Below, piece by piece: positions 35,695 through 45,029 of a stretch of DNA of 64,000 nucleotides (position 1 is its first letter; each line of letters starts with the position of its first letter). Made by a program: the position numbers and the translations under genes. The DNA comes from Acidobacteria bacterium AB60 (GTDB lineage Bacteria > Acidobacteriota > Terriglobia > Terriglobales > Acidobacteriaceae), in contig VANK01000019.1 of NCBI GenBank assembly GCA_008682415.1, positions 1 to 64,000 of the forward strand. The letters are read 5' to 3'. The notes under the pieces were generated by a model that was not told where the DNA came from, searched no databases, and worked only from the letters and a program-made list of their open reading frames with translations.

Positions 35695-36120
35695 CTATAG
35701 AAATGGGTTAACAATGCGCAATCCGTCAATGATCTGGCCGTGATTTAAATCTTCGGTCAACAGTACGGTGCAGGCCGCCTGCTTGGCCATTCGCAGCACT
35801 AATGCATCCCAGAAAGAAAGTCGGTGCAGCCGATGAAAGTCGATAGCTGCCAGAATGTCGGTAACACGCGGCTCCGCAACGTGAAATCTAGAGTAGACCT
35901 CGACCTTTCGACGAATCAGGTCGGCATCGACACTCAACTTCTTCTCGGCGGCAACGAAGTATTCCTGGAGGATCTGGATCGAAACCGCACCGGTGCGTCC
36001 GCGCAGATGCTTCTTGATGAGATCGAGCGCCTTCCGCTGCTTGTCAGGGCTGGCCCCGTCATCGGCATAGATTAGAACATTCGTATCGAAAAAGCTGCGC
36101 GGCAGGCTATCGGCGCTCAT
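35695..36120 (-). CDS. PIN-domain ribonuclease toxin, VapC type
   Basis: A 141-residue PIN-domain protein. The four acidic residues of the active site are in place: Asp12 in FFDTNVLIYADD, Glu53 in ILQEYFVAAEK, Asp105 in SFWDALVLRMA and Asp124 in LLTEDLNHGQ. VapC toxins cut specific RNAs in a Mg2+-dependent manner. The gene overlaps the antitoxin gene by 14 bases, the usual coupled arrangement of a toxin-antitoxin pair. Codon use is closer to average GC than its neighbours, as in many mobile TA modules, but no mobile element is adjacent. Confidence 0.88.
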   Translation of the reverse strand: MSADSLPRSFFDTNVLIYADDGASPDKQRKALDLIKKHLRGRTGAVSIQILQEYFVAAEKKLSVDADLIRRKVEVYSRFHVAEPRVTDILAAIDFHRLHRLSFWDALVLRMAKQAACTVLLTEDLNHGQIIDGLRIVNPFL

Positions 36121-36334
36121 ACAGCTCTTCGCGATTCCAATTCCATCCAGCCGAGTTCCCGCGCCCGGCCGTCTTCTCTAGAAATTCCAGATCCCGCTCC
36201 AATTCGTCGTCACCGTCCCCCACAATGTGCTGCAGGTGCTCGCGGATCTCCTGATTGATCGTTCTGCCTGTGGCACGAAGCTTCTCCCGGGCTCGTTCGA
36301 CGAGAGCCTCGTCAATCGAGAGAGTAATGTTCAT
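36107..36334 (-). CDS. VapB-like ribbon-helix-helix antitoxin
   Basis: A 75-residue protein starting MNITLSIDEALVERAREKL, a short beta strand plus helix typical of ribbon-helix-helix DNA-binding proteins, followed by ATGRTINQEIREHLQHI. The acidic C-terminal half (DGDDELERDLEFLEK, NWNREELYERR) would wrap the toxin. I start at the ATG at 36334 so that the strand begins the protein; an upstream in-frame ATG at 36355 lies inside the operator palindrome. It should repress its own promoter together with the PIN toxin. Confidence 0.82.
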   Translation of the reverse strand: MNITLSIDEALVERAREKLRATGRTINQEIREHLQHIVGDGDDELERDLEFLEKTAGRGNSAGWNWNREELYERR

Positions 36335-36337
36335 ATA

Positions 36338-36365
36338 CACATAATACGTGTGCACATATTATGTG
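36338..36365. promoter_or_regulatory. Palindromic operator of the vapBC-like module
   Basis: Nine-base perfect arms CACATAATA and TATTATGTG surround a 10-base centre that itself contains the palindrome TGTGCACA. The element is strikingly A/T-rich compared with its surroundings, touches the antitoxin start and contains -10-like TATTAT/ATAATA. It lies just beyond the end of the CocE-type gene. It fits binding by the ribbon-helix-helix antitoxin. Confidence 0.75.
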
Positions 36366-36370
36366 TCAAA

Positions 36371-38536
36371 TCAGAAGCACTCGATCACATCGCACGCGTT
36401 CATCAGCGGAATCTGCAAGTTCGAGTCATGCTCTGTATCGGAGTAGACCGTGATCGTCGCCGGCTTGTAGTCCTCCGGCTTGGCGGTCATGATGTTGGGC
36501 ACAAACGTCTGCGGGTTGCGATCGTACAGAGGAAACCACGTGCTCTGGATCTCCACCAGGACCGTGTGCCCCGCCTTGAAGACGTGATCCACGTCGTGCA
36601 AGCTGAACTTGTACTCCCGCACCGCCCCCGTGCGCATCGCCCGCGGCTTGTCAAACCCATCCAGATAGCGCCCGCGGAAGATCTCCTCGTTGATCATCAA
36701 CTGATAGCCACGCATCTTGGAGTCGGCATCGTCCTCCGGATACTGGTCGATCAGCTTCACCACCATGTCGTTGTCGGTGCCGGAGCTGGATGCAAAGACG
36801 TCCGCCGTCACCTCGCCCGTCACAATCATGTCTTTCTTCAGCGGCGGCAGTTTCCACAGAGCCAGGTCCTTGCGGCCGGTCACAAAGCGCTGGTCCTCCG
36901 TCAACCAGTTGAACCACTGCGAGCCGTCGCTGTACGTGGGCTGGATGGGTCGATGCCGATACGGAATCGGATTGCCCGGATCGCTCGTATAGGCGGTCGT
37001 CGACGGCGTCTTGGGATCGACCCAGCTCAGCTTTCCCTCGCCCTCCAGGTGCAGAGCCGTAACCTGCGCCCCATCCGGCGGAAACTGCGCATACCGCTTC
37101 CAGGTATTGGAGCCAGTCTGGAAGCTGGCCGTGTCCTCAAGATCGAAGCCTGACGCGTTGCTGCCCTCCGCATCCTTCAGATAGTGCGCGAAGAACTTCG
37201 CCTCGATCTGGGTGCGAAACTCCTTGCCAATCGGCGCGCCGTAGTCCAGATTCCCCAGGTGCCGCGACGACGACGACCAGTACCCATGCCGCCACGGACC
37301 GAGCACCAGAAAACTCTCGTGCTTCGCATCGTGCGGCTCCAGCGCCGCGTACTCCGCCTGCGGACCCCACATATCCTCCTGGTCGTAGTAGCCGCCGACG
37401 GTAAGCGTCGGCACCGTCACCGCCTTCAGCGAGTGCTCCACGCCGCGCGACCGCCACACGCTGTCGTAGGCCGGATGATCCAGAAAGAGCTTCCAGGTGG
37501 GCAGCACCTTGGACCCGGAGCGGTTCACGTCCTCAGCGAAGCTCCCGCGCTCGAGAAAGAAGTCGAACCCATCGCGCGGCTTGCCGTCCTTGTCCTTGCC
37601 GTAGCTGACGTCGGAGTTCTCCTTGGTCGTCTCCAGCGAGTAGACATAGTCGTAGCCGTAGGTCTGCCGGAAGGCTCCATTGTGGAAGAAATCGTCCCCC
37701 ATCCACACGTCGATCATGGGTGCCTGCGGCGAGATCGCCTTCACTGCCGGGTGCGGATCGATGCCCGCCACCGTCGCCAGGAAACCCGGGTAGCTGGTGC
37801 CGATGAAACCGGCGCGCCCGTTGTTTCCGGAGACGTTTTTGAGCAGCCATGCAACCGTGTCATAGGCATCGGTGCTCTCGTCCACCGCTTTGGGGTCGTG
37901 GTGATCGGCCAGGGGCCGGCTCATCACAAACTCGCCCTCGCTCTTGTAGCGGCCGCGAATGTCCTCGCCCACGTAGATGTACCCGGCGCGCGCCAGCTCG
38001 GGCCGCGCCCGGAAAAAGAACGCGCGGCTGGTCATGTCCACCCCGTACGGCGTGCGCTGGATCAGGAACGGCAGCGGCTCGTTGATATCCGCAGGCTTGA
38101 GAATCACTGCATGCAGCTTGATCCCGTCCCGCATAGGGATCATCACCTCGGCCCGCTGATAGTCGTGGAAGGTGTGCCGCACCGGCTCGCCGGTCCGGCG
38201 GTACGCGGCCTGCACGTCCGAGGAGTCGGCCACGCTCGCCCCATGCCCGGCCGCGTCCAGGGTGAAGTGGAACGTCGTCTTCGCGCCGGGTTCCAGAAAG
38301 TCCGCGGTGCCCGTCTGCGTCAGCTCTGTCGGCACCTCGCGCTCCGACTCCACCACCAGGCGGCCATTCTGCTCATAAAAGCTGAGCGGCGTGTCGGGCT
38401 GGCTTGGATCGGTGTACTCGCCGGCGAGCGCCTGCAAATTTGCGGCGTTGGCCTGCGACACCCCCCGGCGTGCTGCGGCCGATGCGGACAGAGAGACAAC
38501 ACAAAGCAAGATGGCGCAGGCAAAATGGCGCGGCAA
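36371..38536 (-). CDS. Secreted CocE/NonD-family hydrolase (S15-like), long form
   Basis: A 721-residue exported alpha/beta hydrolase. The signal peptide is MPRHFACAILLCVVSLSAS. Residues ~30-135 form an N-terminal domain (LAGEYTDPSQPDTPLSFYEQ) absent from the second CocE-type protein of this window. The hydrolase core starts at VMIPMRDGIKLHAVILKPA; the nucleophile Ser is in GFIGTSYPGFLA. A C-terminal jelly-roll domain of the X-Pro dipeptidyl-peptidase type follows (about 530-721). Family members hydrolyse esters, acyl-amides or Xaa-Pro dipeptides. The substrate is unknown. The gene is divergent from a TonB-dependent receptor gene. Confidence 0.87.
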   Translation of the reverse strand: MPRHFACAILLCVVSLSASAAARRGVSQANAANLQALAGEYTDPSQPDTPLSFYEQNGRLVVESEREVPTELTQTGTADFLEPGAKTTFHFTLDAAGHGASVADSSDVQAAYRRTGEPVRHTFHDYQRAEVMIPMRDGIKLHAVILKPADINEPLPFLIQRTPYGVDMTSRAFFFRARPELARAGYIYVGEDIRGRYKSEGEFVMSRPLADHHDPKAVDESTDAYDTVAWLLKNVSGNNGRAGFIGTSYPGFLATVAGIDPHPAVKAISPQAPMIDVWMGDDFFHNGAFRQTYGYDYVYSLETTKENSDVSYGKDKDGKPRDGFDFFLERGSFAEDVNRSGSKVLPTWKLFLDHPAYDSVWRSRGVEHSLKAVTVPTLTVGGYYDQEDMWGPQAEYAALEPHDAKHESFLVLGPWRHGYWSSSSRHLGNLDYGAPIGKEFRTQIEAKFFAHYLKDAEGSNASGFDLEDTASFQTGSNTWKRYAQFPPDGAQVTALHLEGEGKLSWVDPKTPSTTAYTSDPGNPIPYRHRPIQPTYSDGSQWFNWLTEDQRFVTGRKDLALWKLPPLKKDMIVTGEVTADVFASSSGTDNDMVVKLIDQYPEDDADSKMRGYQLMINEEIFRGRYLDGFDKPRAMRTGAVREYKFSLHDVDHVFKAGHTVLVEIQSTWFPLYDRNPQTFVPNIMTAKPEDYKPATITVYSDTEHDSNLQIPLMNACDVIECF

Positions 38537-38860
38537 GTAACCTCCTGAACAAACCCACCCGACGCGGGCGATGAGCCCCCGGATTTTTTAAGAGAGCAAA
38601 TCCGTTCCGGCTCATTTTACTGCTTTTACCGGCGCCTCAACTTGTTGATTCCGCGCCGCCCGGCTTGGCCGAAGTCGTCTCCGCGATCTTGTAATCCCAT
38701 GAAACTAAGCGTTTTTACCGGGCATTAATTCACGATTTTGTTACACGCTGTTCAGCAGGTCTTCAGCTCGCGGCCCACAGACTTTAATGAGGCACTCTGC
38801 TTCTCCACAAAGATCATTCCGATCACATATCTCTTCACCTGCACGAGCTTTGGAGGCACT
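38537..38860. other. Divergent intergenic region
   Basis: These 324 bases separate the CocE-type gene (minus) from the TonB receptor gene (plus). The stretch 38690-38850 is clearly A/T-richer than the genes and probably contains the receptor promoter; no hexamer pair is good enough to name. GGAGG at 38852-38856 is the receptor ribosome site. No gene, hairpin or repeat was seen. Confidence 0.5.
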
Positions 38861-41689
38861 ATGCGGACCCCTCGCCGGCTGTTACTCTCCGCCCTCGCGT
38901 TTGCGCTTTGGATGACCAGCGCAATCCTGGCACAAACTTCGAATGCCATCCTGGCTGGTACCGTCAAGGACGAGAGCGGCGCCTTGTTGCAGGGCGCGCG
39001 CGTCACGCTGGAACCGGCGGCGCAGCCCGCCAGCTCAAACGGGCAGGGTGGTTTCTACTTCAACAACCTGGCGCCTGGGACGTACAAGGTCACCGTTACC
39101 TTCGTTGGCTTTGTCCCCTTCACCAAAGACGTGACCGTGAGCGCCGGGCAGACCACACAGCTCGACGCGGTGCTCAAGGTCGCCTCCGCCAGCGACGAGG
39201 TCATTGTCACCGCCGAGCGTCCGCATGGCGACGCCGAAGCCATCAACCGCACCGTGGCCGCCGAGAACATCCTGCAGGTGCTGCCCGCCGACGTCATTAC
39301 CTCCCTGCCCAACGCCAACATCGCGGACGCGCTCGGTCGCATGCCGTCGGTCACCATCGAGCGGGACGAGGGCGAGGGCAAGTACGTGCAGATTCGCGGC
39401 ACCGAGCCCCGCCTGAGCAACACCATGGTCGATGGCGTCACCATCCCCTCGCCGGAGAGCGGCGTTCGCCAGATCAAGCTCGATACCATCGCCTCCGACC
39501 TGGTGGACTCAGTCGAGATCAACAAGACCCTGCAGGCCAATATCGACGGCGATGGCATCGGCGGCTCCGTCAACCTGGTCACCAAGACAGCCACGGACAC
39601 GCCCATCCTTGCCCTCTACGGCGTGGGCGGCTACACCCCCATCGGAAACGGCCGCAATGTCCAACAGGCGGGCGGTACCATCGGCAAGCGCTTCGGCGCC
39701 AACAAGAAGCTGGGCGTTCTGATCGGCGGCACCTACGACTACAACGGCCGCGGCATCTACGACATCGAACCGGTGCCCACGGCGGGCGATGCAACGCCGC
39801 ACTTCGACTCCATCGACCTGCGCGACTACATCTACGACCGCAGCCGTTGGGGAGCAACCGGCAGCCTGGACTACAAGCTCAACGAGGGCTCGAGCATCTC
39901 CCTCCGCACCCTCTTCTCCACCTTCCGCAACTGGGGACACAAGTGGGTCTTCACCCTCATCGATGGCGGCGCGCCGCAGTACTTCCAGGACTGGCGCCGT
40001 CCCAACCTGGCGGTAGGCAGCCTGTCTCTGCAGGGGAAACACAACTTCAACGCCAATACCATTCTCTGGAACGTGGCGGTGAGCCGATCGCGGTCGCTGG
40101 GCGGCAGCGGCGGCGCGAACTATCAATGGATCGGCGATCCCAACGCCACCTGCATCAACGATCAGAGCCTGGCGAAGAGCCCCTATCGGCCGGGTTGGAC
40201 CGGCTGCATCGGCACCGCCGCGAATCCCGTGACCGGGGCCGACAACGCCTATGACCGCAATAACTATGGCCTGGGCGAGGTCGATCTTCCCACCTCCGGG
40301 CAAAGCGTGCAGCTCAACCTGCAGGCCGCCGGCTCCTATGCGCGTCTCTATCACTTCGGCGCCCACTACGGCACGGTGGAGTTCGGCGCCAAGATTCGCA
40401 ATGCGCACAAGTTCGATGACACCTATAACAGCGGCTTCGCCCTGGATACCGATGACAACGGGAACTACATTAACCCCCTCCCGGTGCAGCAGCACCCAGA
40501 GTGGAATACCTCGTTCAACGATCCTGATTACTACGACGGCAGCTATCAGAACGGCAATCGCCACTATGGCACGGTGACCGATTACAGCAAGGTGCGCGCC
40601 TGGGTGGAGGCCAATCCCGGGGCGCTTCCCGCCTTCGGCGGCCCCGGACCGAACAGCCACAACTATGACCTGATCGAACGCATCCCGGCGGGCTACGTCA
40701 TGAACACCATCGAGCTTGCCAGCCGCGTCCGTCTCGTCGCGGGCGTCCGCATTGAAGCCACGCACGTCGATACCACCAGCTTCGACAAGAGCACCGGAGA
40801 CCTCACCTTCAAGGGCGGCGGAGACTACACCGACGTTCTGCCGAGCGCCGCGCTGCGTTTCGCCCTCGACAAGGACTCCGACCTGCGCCTCGTCTACGGC
40901 CGTGGAATCGCCCGGCCCAATCCCGAAGACATCACCAAGGCCGTCGGCCAGCCCAACAAGCAGCAGACTCCGCCTACCATCAGCATCGGGAACCCGGATC
41001 TGAAGGCGGAACACGCCAACAACTACGACATCCTCTACGAGAGAAGCCTGAGCCACGTGGGATTGATCCAGGCGGGCTACTTCTACAAGGACCTCACCGA
41101 TCCCATCACCTCGGTGGTCAACACGCCCACCTCCGGGCCCTTCGCCGGTTATCGCGTGACGCAGCCTGGAAACGCCGGCAGCGCCCATGTGCAGGGAATC
41201 GAACTGGGCTACCAGCAGCGTCTCTCCTACCTGCCGGGCTTCCTCAGCGGGGGCGGCATCTCCGCCAACTACAGCTACACGGAGTCTCAGGCCAGCGGCA
41301 TCGCGGGCCGGTCCGACTCCCCGGCCCTGTTGCGCCAGGCTCCCAACAGCTGGAACGTCAGCCCCACCTACGACACCAAGAAGTTCTCTATGCGCGTCGG
41401 CATGACGTTCGACGACAAGATGATCTACCAGTACAACTGGAGCGACGGCGCCGATCCGACCGGAATCCACGGCCCCTCCGGCGACGTCTACCTCTACTCG
41501 CACTTCCAGTTCGACACCCAGGCGAGCTACAGCCTGCCCCGGGGCTTTCAGGTGTACGCCTACGGCCTCAACCTGAACAACGAGGTCTTTGGCTTCTATC
41601 AGGGCGGTCCCCAATACATGATTCAGCGCGAGTACTACCACCCCACCTACGCGGGCGGACTACGCTGGAATCTCTCCCGCGAGCGCTAG
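38861..41689 (+). CDS. TonB-dependent receptor with N-terminal CNA-B-like domain
   Basis: A 942-residue outer-membrane receptor. The signal peptide (about 1-28) is followed by a carboxypeptidase-regulatory/CNA-B-like domain (ILAGTVKDESGALLQGARV). The plug domain has IADALGRMPSVTIERDEGEG, VQIRGTEPRLSNTMVDGV and ANIDGDGIGGSVNLVTKTA, close to the TIGR01782 (Xanthomonas/Caulobacter) group, many of which take up carbohydrates. The 22-strand barrel fills the rest and ends GGLRWNLSRER. Start ATG 38861 follows GGAGG. It is energised by TonB-ExbBD, not encoded here. The divergent CocE-type hydrolase and other secreted hydrolases may produce its substrate. A strong terminator follows. Confidence 0.9.
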   Translation: MRTPRRLLLSALAFALWMTSAILAQTSNAILAGTVKDESGALLQGARVTLEPAAQPASSNGQGGFYFNNLAPGTYKVTVTFVGFVPFTKDVTVSAGQTTQLDAVLKVASASDEVIVTAERPHGDAEAINRTVAAENILQVLPADVITSLPNANIADALGRMPSVTIERDEGEGKYVQIRGTEPRLSNTMVDGVTIPSPESGVRQIKLDTIASDLVDSVEINKTLQANIDGDGIGGSVNLVTKTATDTPILALYGVGGYTPIGNGRNVQQAGGTIGKRFGANKKLGVLIGGTYDYNGRGIYDIEPVPTAGDATPHFDSIDLRDYIYDRSRWGATGSLDYKLNEGSSISLRTLFSTFRNWGHKWVFTLIDGGAPQYFQDWRRPNLAVGSLSLQGKHNFNANTILWNVAVSRSRSLGGSGGANYQWIGDPNATCINDQSLAKSPYRPGWTGCIGTAANPVTGADNAYDRNNYGLGEVDLPTSGQSVQLNLQAAGSYARLYHFGAHYGTVEFGAKIRNAHKFDDTYNSGFALDTDDNGNYINPLPVQQHPEWNTSFNDPDYYDGSYQNGNRHYGTVTDYSKVRAWVEANPGALPAFGGPGPNSHNYDLIERIPAGYVMNTIELASRVRLVAGVRIEATHVDTTSFDKSTGDLTFKGGGDYTDVLPSAALRFALDKDSDLRLVYGRGIARPNPEDITKAVGQPNKQQTPPTISIGNPDLKAEHANNYDILYERSLSHVGLIQAGYFYKDLTDPITSVVNTPTSGPFAGYRVTQPGNAGSAHVQGIELGYQQRLSYLPGFLSGGGISANYSYTESQASGIAGRSDSPALLRQAPNSWNVSPTYDTKKFSMRVGMTFDDKMIYQYNWSDGADPTGIHGPSGDVYLYSHFQFDTQASYSLPRGFQVYAYGLNLNNEVFGFYQGGPQYMIQREYYHPTYAGGLRWNLSRER

Positions 41690-41711
41690 TCACAACTCTG
41701 CCCTCACTACC

Positions 41712-41749
41712 AACCGGCGCGGTACAATCACCGCGCCGGTTGCTTTTTT
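41712..41749 (+). terminator. Intrinsic terminator of the TonB receptor gene
   Basis: A perfect 12-bp stem, AACCGGCGCGGT (41712-41723) with ACCGCGCCGGTT (41730-41741), loop ACAATC, followed by GC and six T. It lies 22 bases after the receptor stop. Confidence 0.93.
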
Positions 41750-41829
41750 GGACCCTGCGTCCACCCCGGAGCCGTCCTCGCTCCCCGGGCACGTACAACC
41801 TTGTTTCCGGCGGGAGGCTCTGACTGCTT

Positions 41830-42990
41830 ATGCGCCCCTATCCTCGCAACTCTGCCATCGACGACGACTACGCCGGCGAATCGAGCCTCCGCCTTCCCCG
41901 TTTTCTGAAACGCACCCGCACCGTCGCCAAGGTAGCGGCCGCCGGTGGAGCCGCCATCCTCGGCGTCGCAGCCCTGGGAGCCGCCGCAACCGTTGCTACC
42001 GCTGCCGCCGCCCGTCGCCGGCGCGCCGAACGCCTGCGCGGCAAGACCGTGGTCATCACCGGCTCCTCCCGCGGCCTGGGCCTGGCCCTCGCCGAAGAGT
42101 TCGGCCGCCAGGGGGCGCGCATCGTCCTCACCGCCCGCGACGCCGAAGAGCTCTACCGCGCCCACCAGCTCCTCCTCGACATCGACGCCGTCGCCGGGCC
42201 CCAGGACACCCTCGTCATCCCCGCCGACCTGCGCAAAAAGGAGGACGCCGAAGAACTCATCCGCCGCGTCTCAGAAGCCTGGGGGCCGGTCGACGTGCTG
42301 GTCAACAACGCCGGCGTCATCACCGTCGGCCCGGTCGAGAACCAGTCCCTCGACGACTTCCGCGAAGTCATGGAGTCCAACTTCTTCACCGGTCTCAACT
42401 GCACGCTCTCCGCACTGCCCGCCATGCTGAAGCGCGGCTCCGGCACCATCGTGAACATCACCTCCATCGGCGGCAAAGTCGCCGTGCCCCACCTGCTGCC
42501 CTACACCGCCAGCAAATTCGCCGCGGTGGGATTCTCCGAAGGCCTGCACGCCGAGATGCGCAGCAAGGGCATTCACGTGCTCACCGTGTGCCCCGGCCTG
42601 ATGCGCACCGGCTCCCACGTCAACGCCCTCTTCGCCGGTAACGCCGAACGCGAGTACCAGTGGTTCAGCCTGGGCGCCACTACCCCCGGTGTCGCCGCCA
42701 GCGCCCGCAGTGCCGCCCGCCGCATCGTGCGCGCCGTCCTGGCTCGCGAGACCGAGATCTTCATTACCCCGCAGGCCGCCCTCGCCGGCCGGCTGGCGCA
42801 GGTCTCCCCCGCCGTCACCGCCACCGCCATGAGCCTGGTCAACCGCATCTTGCCCGACCCCATCGAAGACAGCGCCGGACCTCGCCGCGGCGCCGACGTC
42901 CGCAAGCGCGAACCCGCCGTGGCCAGCGTGCTTGGGTGGAACGCCGCCCGCCGCTACAACGAGGTGGACGCCACCGCCGAAGCTCGCTGA
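41830..42990 (+). CDS. Membrane-anchored short-chain dehydrogenase
   Basis: A 386-residue SDR. Residues ~25-60 are a basic then Ala/Gly-rich hydrophobic segment (VAAAGGAAILGVAALGAAAT) that looks like an N-terminal membrane anchor. The classical SDR core follows: VVITGSSRGLGLALAEEFG, NNAGVITVGPVE, NITSIGGKVAVPHLLPYTASK with the Tyr-x3-Lys pair. The C-terminal ~130 residues contain RIVRAVLARETEIFITPQ, a pattern seen in SDRs that act on lipids or lipid-linked substrates, but the substrate is not known. It stands between two terminator-bounded units. No close partner gene is visible. Confidence 0.85.
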   Translation: MRPYPRNSAIDDDYAGESSLRLPRFLKRTRTVAKVAAAGGAAILGVAALGAAATVATAAAARRRRAERLRGKTVVITGSSRGLGLALAEEFGRQGARIVLTARDAEELYRAHQLLLDIDAVAGPQDTLVIPADLRKKEDAEELIRRVSEAWGPVDVLVNNAGVITVGPVENQSLDDFREVMESNFFTGLNCTLSALPAMLKRGSGTIVNITSIGGKVAVPHLLPYTASKFAAVGFSEGLHAEMRSKGIHVLTVCPGLMRTGSHVNALFAGNAEREYQWFSLGATTPGVAASARSAARRIVRAVLARETEIFITPQAALAGRLAQVSPAVTATAMSLVNRILPDPIEDSAGPRRGADVRKREPAVASVLGWNAARRYNEVDATAEAR

Positions 42991-43044
42991 CACAACGAAT
43001 CACCCCCTTCGCGCGTCTCACAAAGTGGGTGGTAAACTCAAGAT

Positions 43045-43401
43045 ATGCACCATAGGCACGCCCCCGCGCGCTGGCAGTCGACGGTACTCGGGGTCTTGCT
43101 GTGCCTGCTCGCCGCGGCCTTCGCCTTCGAGGCCAAGATGGCTTGGTTCGGTCCTGCCGGCAGCCCCGCCGCGCAGATCAGCGCCTCCAAGCTGCAGCCC
43201 GCCGACGCACCCAAGCTCACGCCCCCCAGCCACGGGCCAATCTTCCTCACCGCGCTGATCCCGGAACTCGCCGCATTTCTTGTTCTTGTGGCGATGGGCC
43301 GCACGGCCACCCGTATCGCCCAACCCGAGCGCCCGCCGCTCGTACCAGCGTCGCCCGGCTTTTCGCCTTCCCTCTTCTTCCGTCCTCCTCCCGTCCGCTA
43401 A
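43045..43401 (+). CDS. Small two-span membrane protein, unknown function
   Basis: A 118-residue protein with two hydrophobic spans, TVLGVLLCLLAAAFAFEAKM (about 12-31) and FLTALIPELAAFLVLVAMG (about 67-85), joined by a Pro/Ala-rich loop and ending in a Pro-rich tail (PSLFFRPPPVR). No clear ribosome binding site precedes the ATG. It lies 54 bases after the SDR gene and about 190 bases before the efflux operon. No family is recognised. It could be a small membrane partner of either neighbour; the coding call itself rests on frame length and the two spans. Confidence 0.55.
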   Translation: MHHRHAPARWQSTVLGVLLCLLAAAFAFEAKMAWFGPAGSPAAQISASKLQPADAPKLTPPSHGPIFLTALIPELAAFLVLVAMGRTATRIAQPERPPLVPASPGFSPSLFFRPPPVR

Positions 43402-43592
43402 GTCTCCGCCGCTCGGCCACGGCATTCCCCGCATCCACACGCATCAACCGGGACCGTGACCGAGCCTTTGGCTGTGCCGCCCCGTGACTCCAAAGCGCGG
43501 CCCAGCCGTGGGAATCACCTCCCGGCGTGCCCGCAATCGCATCTCCCGCCCACGCCTGGACCAGGACATTGCAAGCAGGAGCCATCTTGGTT

Positions 43593-45029
43593 ATGGAAAC
43601 AATCCCCTCCGGGACGGTCGCGCACGCCTGGCGCCATCGCGCCTTCGCCGCGGCCGCCCTGTTGCTCGCCTTAGGTATCAGCGCATGCCACTCCGATAGC
43701 GCCCCCTCCGATGCCACCGCGGCCTCCATTCCCTCCGCCCGCGTGGCCGTCGCCCAGCGCGGAGACATCGCCCACGTCCTCACCCTCGCCGGACAGTTCC
43801 AGCCCTATCAGGTCGTCGACGTCCATCCCAAGGTCAGCGGCTACATGCGCCAGGTCAACGTCGACATCGGCGACATCGTCCGGCAGGGTCAGACCCTGGC
43901 CGTACTCGAAGTCCCCGAGCTCCGCGCCCAACTGCAGCAGACCGTCTTCCAGGTGGAACAAAGCAAGGAAGAGATCACCCGCGCGCAGCATGAGATCAGC
44001 CGTGCCGAAGCCCAGGCCACCGCCCTCCACCAGCAGTACGATCGCCTCAAGGAGGCGTCGGCCGGACATCCCGGTCTCATCGCCCAGCAGGAGCTCGATA
44101 ACGCCCAGGCCGCCGATCTCGGCGCGCAGGCGCAGGTGGATGCTGCCAAGGCCGCCATGGCCGCCGCCAAACAGCACATGGGCTCCGCGCAGGCCGACAA
44201 CCAGCGCGTCCAGGCCCTCCACGACTACACCACAGTCGTCGCCCCCATCTCCGGCGTGGTGGTCTGGCGCTATGCCGATACCGGCGCCCTCATCCAGGGC
44301 GGCACCAACTCCAACAGCCAGGACCTGCCCATCGTCCGTCTCTCCCAAAGCTCCCTGCTGCGCCTGCGCGTCCCCGTGCCGGAAGAGGACGTGCGCTTCG
44401 TCCACAATGGCGACCAGCTGCAGGTCCGCGTCGACGCCGTCAACCGCTCCCTCACCGGCAAGATCGTGCGCTTCACCCGCAACGTGAACTTCGACACCCG
44501 CACCATGGAGACCGAGGTCGACGTCGACAACAAAGACCTCTCCATCGCCCCCGGCATGTACGCCAACACCATGCTGCGCCTGGCCCACGTGGAGAACGCC
44601 GTCACCATCCCCATCGAAGCGCTCGTCATCCACGGCAACCAGCAGGTGGTCTACGTGCTGGGCAGCAACAATCACGTGCACATTCGCCCCGTGCAGGTGG
44701 GCCTGGAAGGCTCCAGACTCGCCGAGATCAGCAGCGGCCTCAATCCCGGTGACCGCGTCATCGTGGGCGGCCAGGACCACTACCAGGAAGGCGAGGCCGT
44801 CGATCCCCAGGTCGCCCCCACGCCCGCCTCCGAGACGCAGCAGCAGACCGGCGGCATGATCGACCTCAAGGGCGAAGAGGCCGCGGACGCGCAGCCCTCC
44901 TCCCAATCCACCAGCGAACGCAATGCCGGACACATCGGCGTGCAGAAGAGCTCTGCCACCGAACCCGGCGTTGAGCAGAAGGGCGCGCGCGAACCTAACG
45001 CCCGCCCCGCCGGCGGAGGTGACCGCTAA
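43593..45029 (+). CDS. RND efflux periplasmic adaptor lipoprotein
   Basis: A 478-residue membrane-fusion protein (HlyD/AcrA type). The N-terminal lipoprotein signal ends in ALGISAC. A beta-barrel/lipoyl part (VVDVHPKVSGYMRQVNVDIG, VVAPISGVVVWRYADTGALI) brackets a long alpha hairpin (about 90-190, SKEEITRAQHEISRAEAQAT). The C-terminal ~70 residues are Gln/Ser/Glu-rich and unusual. A start at TTG 43587 is also possible because AGGAG (43577-43581) is five bases before it and eleven before the ATG used here. It links the RND pump to the TolC-like channel; its stop overlaps the pump start. Confidence 0.9.
   Translation: METIPSGTVAHAWRHRAFAAAALLLALGISACHSDSAPSDATAASIPSARVAVAQRGDIAHVLTLAGQFQPYQVVDVHPKVSGYMRQVNVDIGDIVRQGQTLAVLEVPELRAQLQQTVFQVEQSKEEITRAQHEISRAEAQATALHQQYDRLKEASAGHPGLIAQQELDNAQAADLGAQAQVDAAKAAMAAAKQHMGSAQADNQRVQALHDYTTVVAPISGVVVWRYADTGALIQGGTNSNSQDLPIVRLSQSSLLRLRVPVPEEDVRFVHNGDQLQVRVDAVNRSLTGKIVRFTRNVNFDTRTMETEVDVDNKDLSIAPGMYANTMLRLAHVENAVTIPIEALVIHGNQQVVYVLGSNNHVHIRPVQVGLEGSRLAEISSGLNPGDRVIVGGQDHYQEGEAVDPQVAPTPASETQQQTGGMIDLKGEEAADAQPSSQSTSERNAGHIGVQKSSATEPGVEQKGAREPNARPAGGGDR

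Noticed and set aside
39509..41641. A 710-codon minus-strand open frame opposite the TonB receptor gene
   Set aside because: Low-complexity Val/Gly/Ala/Asp composition; no motifs. The receptor on the plus strand is clear.
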